Shown: positions 23,086 to 29,859 of the stretch, in pieces
How the letters are laid out: the number at the start of each line of letters is the position of its first letter
How positions within the stretch are numbered: the stretch's first letter is position 1
DNA from: Armatimonadota bacterium
GTDB lineage: Bacteria > Armatimonadota > UBA10988
DNA length: 33,401 nucleotides
Direction of reading: 5' to 3'
NCBI GenBank assembly: GCA_016235455.1
Contig: JACRKZ010000095.1
Span: 1-33,401 of the forward strand
Translations under genes and position numbers: made by a program
The notes under the pieces: generated by a model
What the model saw: the letters and a program-made list of their open reading frames with translations, nothing else
Database searches by the model: none
Told to the model about the DNA's origin: nothing

Positions 23086-24252
23086 TCATGGCGCGATCTT
23101 GAGGCCGCGGAGCGGCTCGGATACCGCCGGCTCCTGGACCTTGATGCGCCACCCGGGCTGACCGGCAACGGACACGGCCTCGCCGCCATTGGCCAGGATG
23201 ACCCGCTCGGCGAGCCGCAACAGCAGGTCCGCTTGCTCGCTCACCCGGCAGGTGGCTGGCAGCTCCGGTCGGGTCTTGTTCACGAAGAGGTCGGGCATCT
23301 TGCACCGCGGCAGGGCGCTGATACGCTGCCAGCCCCAGCGCGCACCGAGCACGGTGCCGGCCGTCGCCGCATTGCAGTCAGCGTCGTAGCCGAGCGCCAT
23401 GGCATAGCGCAGCGTGGCATCGAAGTCATCTTGGCCGTAGAGCAGCGCCAGGATGACCGCACCGCCGTTGAGCGGCGTGGAGTTGTAGCCCCACTTGCGC
23501 TGGTCATGCCACTTGGCATGAATCGCGGCGCGACCGGCGCGCCAGTCGGCGGGGTGCGCGGCATGGGCGGCGCGGGCGTCCGCGACCACTTCGGCCATGG
23601 CGCTTCTGGGGTCCACGGCGGCCAGCGCGGCGGTGATCGTCGCCTGCAGATCCGGCTGCCCGACCATACTCAAGCTGATCAGGGCGGTCCAGTACTGCGT
23701 GGCCTGCAACGGCTCGCCCGATACGGCGATGCGCGCATAGTGCAGGCCCAGGTCGGCCGCCGCCCGCGGCATGCCGGGCGCGATCAGGCCGAATGACTCC
23801 GTGCAGAACTGCCCCGACAGGTTGTACCAGGCGTGCTCGTTGTGCGCTTGACTGCCGGTCTCGGGCGGTACCAGGCCTTGGTCCATCAGTTCGCGCGCCC
23901 GCTTGTTGGCCACCCACAGGCCGCTGTTCATGTTCGCCTTCCAGATGGCGACGATGCGCTCGTAGGGCAGCTTCAGCGTGCCCTCGCGATCCATGAACCA
24001 GAGATGAGTCCACTCGAAATCGTTGTCGTCGTCGGTGCGCGCGCCGCCGGGCAGGTAATCGAACACGGGCAGCGCGGCGGCGGGCTGCTCGTTGTACTTG
24101 AACTCGTGGGCCAGCCCCTCGATGCCCCCGATGAGCTGGCCTGCCCAGCCGCCGTACAGCCGGTCGCGCAGTTCGGCCTGGGTGATCGCCACGTCGGCCG
24201 CGTGCGCCGTCATCGCCAGACTCCCGACCAACGCCAGCAGGGCCGGGCGCAT
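23086..24252 (-). CDS. Exported ADP-ribosylglycohydrolase-family protein
   Basis: A 388-residue protein of the ADP-ribosylglycohydrolase/dinitrogenase-reductase-activating fold (PF03747). The family motifs are GGWAGQLIGG near 35-45, TDDDNDFEW near 73-81 (in place of the usual TDDT), and GYDADCNAATAGTVLGARWG near 288-308. These acidic residues would hold the metal pair. Unlike the cytosolic enzymes it has a signal peptide (ALLALVGSLAMTAHA), so it should act outside the cytoplasm. The true substrate may not be ADP-ribose; a glycoside is possible. The ATG at 24252 overlaps the dehydrogenase stop by one base (TGATG); a GTG at 24255 would add one residue. It sits between a dehydrogenase and the cyclase promoter. 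Confidence 0.83.
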   Translation of the reverse strand: MRPALLALVGSLAMTAHAADVAITQAELRDRLYGGWAGQLIGGIEGLAHEFKYNEQPAAALPVFDYLPGGARTDDDNDFEWTHLWFMDREGTLKLPYERIVAIWKANMNSGLWVANKRARELMDQGLVPPETGSQAHNEHAWYNLSGQFCTESFGLIAPGMPRAAADLGLHYARIAVSGEPLQATQYWTALISLSMVGQPDLQATITAALAAVDPRSAMAEVVADARAAHAAHPADWRAGRAAIHAKWHDQRKWGYNSTPLNGGAVILALLYGQDDFDATLRYAMALGYDADCNAATAGTVLGARWGWQRISALPRCKMPDLFVNKTRPELPATCRVSEQADLLLRLAERVILANGGEAVSVAGQPGWRIKVQEPAVSEPLRGLKIAP

Positions 24253-25250
24253 CACGCGCTCCAGTCGAGCAGCACCTTGCCCGCCTGCCCCGCGGCGAAC
24301 AGCGACCAGGCCTCGTCGGCGGCCGCCGCCGGCAGCGTGTGCGTGGCCAGATCGCCCACGCGCAGACCGTCGCGATAGAGCGCGAGCATCGCCGGGTACT
24401 CACCGTAGTGGTAGAACCACGAGCCCACCGCCGTGATGTCGCGCCGGATGAAGTGGTCGCTGGGCGACAGCGACAGCGGCCCCTGCTCGCCGTTGAACAC
24501 CACCGTGCCGCCGGTGCGCACCGCCGCGAAGCACGACAGCGCCGTCTCGGGCCGACCGGCAGCCTCGATGCAGACGTCCGGGCCGCACCCCTCGGTCAGC
24601 TCGCGTAGCGCCGCCACCACATCGCCCGCGCTGGCATCGACGGTCTCCGCCGCGCCCAGCCGCCGCGCCGCGTCGAGCCGCCAGGCCGACAGGTCGACCG
24701 CGATCACGCGCCGGCCCAGATGCGCCTGCACCAGCACGCCGCCCAGGCCGATCGGCCCGGCGCCGAGTATGGCCACCGTCCGCACCTCGGGCGAGGCGAT
24801 CTTGGTCGAGGTGTGGTAGGGCACGCCCAGCCCGTCGCCGGTGAGCAGCACGCCCGCGCCCCAAGGCACATCGTCGGGCAGGAGATGGACCGCGCTGGCC
24901 GCGGCCAGGAAGCGCTCGGCATGCATGTTGGTGTAGACGCGGAACGCGGTGCACCACGTGGTGCGGCCAGCGGCGCACTGCTCACAGTGGCCGCAGCCGG
25001 CCACGGCGCAGACGCCCACGCGCCGGCCGACCAGCGCCGCGTCGACGCCCTCACCCACGGCAGCCACCACGCCGGCCGCCTCGTGACCGCTGTTGCCGCT
25101 GGCCTGGCCGTCGCCGCGATAGCCCCGGAGTTCGCTGCCGCAGAGCGCGGACATGGCGGTCGCGATGAGCACCTCGCCGGCGCCGGGCACGGGCTCGGCC
25201 GCGTCGGTCAGTTCCACTCGGCTACCGCCGAGCATCTTCAGGGACTTCAT
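24252..25250 (-). CDS. Zinc-dependent alcohol/polyol dehydrogenase (MDR family)
   Basis: A 332-residue medium-chain dehydrogenase. The catalytic zinc ligands are Cys37 and His56-Glu57 (SGHEAAG); the structural zinc site is complete with Cys86, Cys89, Cys92 and Cys100. The NAD(P) Rossmann motif is VAILGAGPIGLGGVL near residue 159-173. Such enzymes oxidise sugar alcohols, threonine or related secondary alcohols; which one is not evident. The ATG at 25250 overlaps the deformylase stop (ATGA), with GAGAGGA about ten bases upstream. The next gene starts at the stop codon. Confidence 0.9.
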   Translation of the reverse strand: MKSLKMLGGSRVELTDAAEPVPGAGEVLIATAMSALCGSELRGYRGDGQASGNSGHEAAGVVAAVGEGVDAALVGRRVGVCAVAGCGHCEQCAAGRTTWCTAFRVYTNMHAERFLAAASAVHLLPDDVPWGAGVLLTGDGLGVPYHTSTKIASPEVRTVAILGAGPIGLGGVLVQAHLGRRVIAVDLSAWRLDAARRLGAAETVDASAGDVVAALRELTEGCGPDVCIEAAGRPETALSCFAAVRTGGTVVFNGEQGPLSLSPSDHFIRRDITAVGSWFYHYGEYPAMLALYRDGLRVGDLATHTLPAAAADEAWSLFAAGQAGKVLLDWSA

Positions 25251-25750
25251 GTGGGTCGTTCCTCTCGCCTCAACAGGCTGGCGCGGTTCTCCACGCGGTC
25301 GACGAACAGAACGCCGTCGAGATGGTCGATCTCATGCTGCAGGAGCACCGCCTCGAAGCCGTCGGCCTCGAAGCGCAGCGGCGCGCCAGCCAGGTCGAAC
25401 GCCTCGACCACGATGCGCTTGGCCCGCCGCGTCTGGCCGGTGAACTCGGGCAGGCTCAGGCAGCCTTCGCGGAAGGTGCGCGAGCCCACGCGCTCGACAA
25501 TGACCGGGTTGAGCAGCACGCTCGGCGGCAGCGGGCTGTCGGCGTACTTGGCGTGCCGCCGCGGATCGACGAAGATCATGCGCCACAACTCGCCGATCTG
25601 CGGCGCGGCAATGCCGGTGCCGACCACGGTGTCGAGCGTGTCGCGCAGGTCGTCCGCGAGCCGGCGCGCCGCGCTCGTGCCCGGCGTCACCGGGGCACAG
25701 ACCGCCTTCAGGCGGCTGTCGGGATAGACCACGATGTCTCGGACAGCCAT
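25247..25750 (-). CDS. def: Peptide deformylase
   Basis: A 167-residue enzyme that removes the formyl group from nascent polypeptides. All three signature motifs are intact: GTGIAAPQIG (44-53), EGCLSLP with metal ligand Cys97 (95-101) and QHEIDHLDG with His139, Glu140 and His143 (138-146). The length is normal. The ATG at 25750 follows the ACT-domain gene by three bases, and the stop overlaps the dehydrogenase start. The usual partner, methionyl-tRNA formyltransferase, is not adjacent, so the context is not a standard translation-maturation operon. Confidence 0.95.
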   Translation of the reverse strand: MAVRDIVVYPDSRLKAVCAPVTPGTSAARRLADDLRDTLDTVVGTGIAAPQIGELWRMIFVDPRRHAKYADSPLPPSVLLNPVIVERVGSRTFREGCLSLPEFTGQTRRAKRIVVEAFDLAGAPLRFEADGFEAVLLQHEIDHLDGVLFVDRVENRASLLRREERPT

Positions 25751-25753
25751 GGC

Positions 25754-26284
25754 TCAGAGCGTCTCGCTATCATCGTGCCGCAGGGTGATGTCCACCTTGA
25801 GCTGGTCGCGCAGGCGAGCCAGTTGCACCTCGATTTCGTCGTCCGTCGTGTCGAGCGGGACGATCATTTCGAGCAGCATCAGGTAGACCGGGCCGGCGGT
25901 ATGGGTGGTGACATCCACAATGTTGCAGTCGAGCTGGGACAGTTCCTCGGCCACGTGGTAGACGATGCCGGGCTGGTCGGCGCCGTAGACGGCCAGACTG
26001 CAGGAGCGGCCTTCGGGCGGCGGCACCGGCGCCTGACCACCGAGGTCGCGCAGGTCGACATTCACGGCCAACGCCTTGGCCGCCTCGCCCAGCGAGTCGC
26101 AGAGTCCGTGCAGGTCCGGCTCGTCGGGCAGTTTGGCGATGAGAATCATGGCGAACGCATCACGCAGCCGCATGGCGCTGCTGTCTTCCAGATTGCAGCC
26201 GTGTTCGAAGAGAACCTTGGTGATTCCCGCCACGATCCCCGGCCGATCCTGGCCCAGGACGGTGATCGCTACCCATTTGCTCAT
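25754..26284 (-). CDS. Two-ACT-domain regulatory protein (GcvR-like)
   Basis: A 176-residue protein made of two ACT domains. The first is WVAITVLGQDRPGIVAGITK; the second, after a short Pro linker, is LAVYGADQPGIVYHVAEEL. The DRPGIV and DQPGIV turns are the ligand-binding sites of the family. Proteins of this size resemble the glycine-cleavage repressor GcvR, but many lineages have such proteins with no link to glycine. The ATG at 26284 was chosen because GAGGAG lies six bases before it; an in-frame GTG at 26290 is unlikely. It is the first gene of the long minus-strand run, divergent from the baeRF-type gene. Confidence 0.88.
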   Translation of the reverse strand: MSKWVAITVLGQDRPGIVAGITKVLFEHGCNLEDSSAMRLRDAFAMILIAKLPDEPDLHGLCDSLGEAAKALAVNVDLRDLGGQAPVPPPEGRSCSLAVYGADQPGIVYHVAEELSQLDCNIVDVTTHTAGPVYLMLLEMIVPLDTTDDEIEVQLARLRDQLKVDITLRHDDSETL

Positions 26285-26334
26285 GGCCACTCCTCACCGG
26301 CCCATTCGGCCCCACGCGCGGGCAACCTCCTCGG

Positions 26335-26353
26335 GCGCAACCAAAGCGCAACC
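26335..26353. repeat. Direct repeat GCGCAACC, 11-bp period
   Basis: GCGCAACC occurs at 26335-26342 and again at 26346-26353, separated by AAA. The 11-base period is one helical turn. The repeat lies in the 162-bp divergent gap between the ACT-domain gene and the baeRF-type gene, where an operator could act on both. Confidence 0.5.
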
Positions 26354-26404
26354 GCTGGTCTGCAATGTCGCAGCCCTCATGGCGCACAACTGGCAGTAGC
26401 ACCT

Positions 26405-26422
26405 GCACCGGCGCTCCGGTGC
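26405..26422 (+). promoter_or_regulatory. Hairpin before the baeRF-type gene
   Basis: A 7-bp perfect stem, GCACCGG with CCGGTGC, closes a CGCT loop. It ends about 12 bases before the AAAGGAG ribosome site. It may shape the leader of the transcript; no U-run follows. Confidence 0.4.
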
Positions 26423-26446
26423 CGGGCGGGTGGAAAGGAGTACCCG

Positions 26447-27556
26447 GTGGACTTCATCGATCGTGACGAGCTGCGGGGGCTGCTCGTCTGGGAAACCTCA
26501 CCTTGCGTCTCGATCTTCCTGCCGACCCATCGCAGTGGTATCGAGGCTCACCAGCAGGACACGATCCGCTTCAAGAATCTGATCCACCAGGCCGAGACCG
26601 CGCTCGGCGCTCACGGCTGCAAACCGCCCGAGGTCCGCGAACTCCTCGCGCCGGCGCGCCGCCTGCTCGACGATAACGACTTCTGGGCCGACCAGAGCGA
26701 CGGGCTCGCCGTCTTCCTCGCGCCCGGCTACGTGCGTACCTACCGCATCCCCATCAGCCTGGAGGAGCTGGTGCGCGTTAACGACCGTTTCCATATCAAG
26801 CCGCTGCTGCCGCTGCTCACGCTCAACACCCGGTTCTACGTGCTGGCGCTGAGCCAGAAGCAGCTACGCTTACTCAAATGCACGCGCCACACCTGGCGCG
26901 AGATCGAGTTGCCCGGCAGCCCGACCAGCCGCGAGGAGGCCTTGGCCTTCGACGATATCGAGAAGGTCATGGCGCCTGGCGGGTTCGACAACGAGCGCCA
27001 ACAGGCGGTCGTGCGCTATCTGCAGTCGGTCAATCGCGGTGTGCACGACCTGCTGCGCGACGAGACGGCACCGTTGGTGCTGGCCGGCGTGGAGCATCTG
27101 GTGGCGGCCTACCGCGAGGTCAATGACTACCCGCACCTGGCCGAACCCGCGATCATCGGCAACCCCGACGAGCGCAACAAGCACGCCAAGGACCTGCATG
27201 CGGCCGCCTGGGAGCTTATCGAGCCCCGGCTCAAGCGCACCCGCGAGGAGGCGTCGGCGCTCTACCAGCAGTACAAGGGCCAGGGCAGCGCGCGGGTCTC
27301 GGCCGACATCGAGCAGATCCTGACCGCGGCCAGCTCCGGCCGCGTCGACACGCTGTTCGTCAGCCGCCGACACCCGATCTGGGGCCACTTCGACGCCGAG
27401 GCCGGCGCGGTGGAACTGCTCGACGCCCAGAACCCCGGCGCCGAGGACCTGCTGGACCTGGCCGCCGGCCAGACGCTGCTCAACAGCGGCCGCGTCTTCG
27501 CCAGCGACGAGGCCCTGCCCGACGAAGGGCTGGTGGCCGCGGTCTACCGCTACTGA
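26447..27556 (+). CDS. baeRF-type protein (bacterial relative of eRF1/aRF1)
   Basis: A 369-residue protein resembling the bacterial archaeo-eukaryotic release-factor families (baeRF3/7 group). The opening block, PCVSIFLPTHRSGIEAHQQD followed by IRFKNLIHQAE, is typical, as is the central LALSQKQLRLLKC and the late VDTLFVSRRHPIWG. These proteins are thought to act on stalled or hibernating ribosomes, but no member of this branch has a firmly known function. The GTG at 26447 was chosen because AAAGGAG lies seven to eight bases before it; it is the only start with such a site. The catalytic GGQ of true release factors is not visible. It is divergent from the ACT-domain gene. Confidence 0.75.
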   Translation: MDFIDRDELRGLLVWETSPCVSIFLPTHRSGIEAHQQDTIRFKNLIHQAETALGAHGCKPPEVRELLAPARRLLDDNDFWADQSDGLAVFLAPGYVRTYRIPISLEELVRVNDRFHIKPLLPLLTLNTRFYVLALSQKQLRLLKCTRHTWREIELPGSPTSREEALAFDDIEKVMAPGGFDNERQQAVVRYLQSVNRGVHDLLRDETAPLVLAGVEHLVAAYREVNDYPHLAEPAIIGNPDERNKHAKDLHAAAWELIEPRLKRTREEASALYQQYKGQGSARVSADIEQILTAASSGRVDTLFVSRRHPIWGHFDAEAGAVELLDAQNPGAEDLLDLAAGQTLLNSGRVFASDEALPDEGLVAAVYRY

Positions 27557-27627
27557 GACGTGGGGCGTGGGGCGTGGGCAGGGCCGCAGCTCCCGTCCCA
27601 GGTCCCGGACCCCCCTGCTTGACGGGG

Positions 27628-27665
27628 CCGCGAACGGGGTACACACCTCGTTATCCCGTTCGCGG
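27628..27665. promoter_or_regulatory. 11-bp perfect inverted repeat, candidate operator or attenuator
   Basis: CCGCGAACGGG (27628-27638) and CCCGTTCGCGG (27655-27665) are exact inverted copies around a 16-base loop. No T-run follows, so an ordinary terminator is unlikely. TTGACG (27619-27624) lies just before the left arm and TACACA (27640-27645) between the arms; the spacing of 15 is short for a promoter. The element ends 27 bases before the first paralogue's start. Confidence 0.5.
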
Positions 27666-27691
27666 CTTCGGACGGCCAGGGGAGGCCCCTT

Positions 27692-29749
27692 GTGAACCAC
27701 GCGTTGGCTGGGTTGCTGGCGGTGCTGTTCGGCGTCGCCGCGCTGCGCGCTGAGCCGGTCGTGACGCTGCCGATCGGCAGTGGACGAATCCTCGGTTTCC
27801 ACCTCACCACACCCGGCGCGGCCCAGCGGGTGGCGGTGCGCGGCATGTCGCGCGTCGAGCCACGTACCGTCGCCACCGGCTACACACGCTCCGACCGAGC
27901 CGCCCGCGAGGACGGCTGGATCTTCGTCGACCCCGACCGCGAAGACCGAAACTGGCGCTTCGACCTGGCCGATGGCTCCCACCTGCGCTATGCCTCGCCG
28001 CCCGCGGCGCGGCCGCTCGCCTCCGTGGTGTTGTGCACCAACCACGACATGGCCTCCGCCGACGTCCTGGCGGCGCCGCTGGGCAGCTCGCAGTATGTGC
28101 CCTACAACACACTCCCCGACAGGCCCCGCGCCGTCCTGCTACGCTCGCTCGACGACCTGCCGCCACTGGCGCGGGCGCTCGACCGACTGGATGCCGTGGT
28201 ACTCGACACGCCGGGGCTGTCGCGCCGACCGCGGCTGCAGCGGGCGCTCGCAGCGTATGCGCTCGACGGCGGGCGCGTCATCCTCAGCGCTGAGGCGCAA
28301 GCCGGGTTGGCTACGGGTGATCCGCTGGCCGGCTACCTGCCGCGCGACCGCGCTGGCCGGCTGCACGCCGAGGCGTCGGCCGTGGCCGACATGGCCTGGC
28401 GAGTGGTCGGCGCCGGCCATGTCGTGCAGTTGCCCGGCGGGCTACCGCGCGACGCCGCCTTCTGGCAACGAGTGCGGCTCAACTGCCTGAGTCGGCGCCA
28501 GTATCCGAGCCTCGGGCAGCCGGTGTGCGCGGGTCGCCTGACTTGGATGCTCAACGACCACCGCCGCGTACCGCTGTCGGTGCTGGCCGCCTATCTGCTG
28601 GTGTACCTTGTGGCCATCGTGCCCTGGCGCCGTCGCGCTCGCTCGTGGCTGGCCACACCCCTGCTGGCCTTTGGCTTCGTGGCGCTGGCCGCCGGCCTCA
28701 TGGCGCTGTGCGCTCGGCATCGGCGGGCGTCGTTCGAAGCCACCGTGCTGGCGGCCGAATCCGGCAGCCGCTACGCCCGCGTCAACACGCTGCTGACGCT
28801 CGGCCCCACCCGCGCCGAGCCGGCGATACTGCGGCTGCCGCCGGCCGGCGGGCTGGACCCCAACACGGGCGGGCTCGGTCTGCACGCGGACGCACGCGGC
28901 GAGGTGCTGGGCTCCCTGCCCGTGCGCGCCAACACCTCGCTGGATATCAGCACGACGCGCGTCGATGATGTGGGCGGCCCGGTCTCGCTGGACCTGGCCC
29001 TGCGCCAGGGCTGCCTCGCCGGCACCATCGCCAATCGCAGCCGACTGGCCCTGCATGGCGCCTGTGTGGTCTGGTACAACCGTGGCTATCTCATCGGGGA
29101 ACTGCCACCGGGCGCCACGCACACGCTGCACGCGCGGCCGGCGGCGCGCAGCTTCGACACCGAGGACGACCTGATCCTGTGGCTGGCCAGCCACAGCCCC
29201 TCGCCCACGGCGCGGCGCCTCCGGCCCCACCCGATCCCCGGCCTCGAGCCCACCGAGCCGCGCTGTGCACGGCCCATGCTCTATGCCTGGCTCGACGATG
29301 ACCGCCGGGACCCAGGCAGCCAGGGCTGGGCCGACGACGTCTTTCGCCTGCGCCTGCTCGCCGTGCGGCAGTGCCCGCGCGAGCCGGCCACCGCATGGTC
29401 GAGCGACTACAACGGCCACGGGTTCGCGCCGACAGCCGAGCAGCCGGAACACTGGACAGCCCGCGCCCTCAGCGTTGCCGCCGGCGGCAACCAGCCGCTC
29501 CAGCTGGAGTACGGCGGGGCCGACCCCTACGTCTGGATACCGGGCGAGCAATGCTATGCCCCCGTCCGCGGCCGACGACCGCTCGGCCCCTGGCCCCAAG
29601 GCGAGCGTCCGCGCGCCACCGCTGAGCTGTCCCCGGCCGAGCGCTACCTCAACCATGGGCAACTCGTGGTGGTCGCGCCGTCGGCCAGCGACACAAGCTC
29701 GGTCCGCGCGCGCCTCCGGCCCCCGCCCGAGGCAGCGACAGAGCGCTGA
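27692..29749 (+). CDS. Exported membrane protein, first of three tandem paralogues
   Basis: A 685-residue protein. Signal peptide about 1-20 (LAGLLAVLFGVAALRA). A beta-rich region follows, then residues about 145-205 look like a glutamine-amidotransferase-like (ThuA/DUF4350-type) Rossmann module (LDRLDAVVLDTPG, LAAYALDGGRVILSAEA). Two transmembrane helices lie at about 290-345 (VLAAYLLVYLVAIVPWRRR and a second one). The C-terminal half is a beta-rich domain with VDDVGGPVSLDLALRQG. The same order occurs in the next two genes. The GTG at 27692 has GGAGG seven to eight bases upstream. The layout resembles proteins encoded beside ABC-2 exporters in several phyla, but no such exporter is here. I do not recognise a named family. 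Confidence 0.78.
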   Translation: MNHALAGLLAVLFGVAALRAEPVVTLPIGSGRILGFHLTTPGAAQRVAVRGMSRVEPRTVATGYTRSDRAAREDGWIFVDPDREDRNWRFDLADGSHLRYASPPAARPLASVVLCTNHDMASADVLAAPLGSSQYVPYNTLPDRPRAVLLRSLDDLPPLARALDRLDAVVLDTPGLSRRPRLQRALAAYALDGGRVILSAEAQAGLATGDPLAGYLPRDRAGRLHAEASAVADMAWRVVGAGHVVQLPGGLPRDAAFWQRVRLNCLSRRQYPSLGQPVCAGRLTWMLNDHRRVPLSVLAAYLLVYLVAIVPWRRRARSWLATPLLAFGFVALAAGLMALCARHRRASFEATVLAAESGSRYARVNTLLTLGPTRAEPAILRLPPAGGLDPNTGGLGLHADARGEVLGSLPVRANTSLDISTTRVDDVGGPVSLDLALRQGCLAGTIANRSRLALHGACVVWYNRGYLIGELPPGATHTLHARPAARSFDTEDDLILWLASHSPSPTARRLRPHPIPGLEPTEPRCARPMLYAWLDDDRRDPGSQGWADDVFRLRLLAVRQCPREPATAWSSDYNGHGFAPTAEQPEHWTARALSVAAGGNQPLQLEYGGADPYVWIPGEQCYAPVRGRRPLGPWPQGERPRATAELSPAERYLNHGQLVVVAPSASDTSSVRARLRPPPEAATER

Positions 29750-29859
29750 GGGCGCGGTGGACTGCTCCTGTTCGCCGCTGTCGACCTGAGCGTCACCGCC
29801 GAACCGGATTCACCCAAACGGGTGGCCGAGGTGGCGCATTACCTTAGCGGGAGAGCCCC

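Noticed and set aside
27628..27665. Inverted repeat as a Rho-independent terminator of the baeRF-type gene
   Set aside because: No T-run follows on either strand, so I list it as operator or attenuator; transcript-end data could reverse this.
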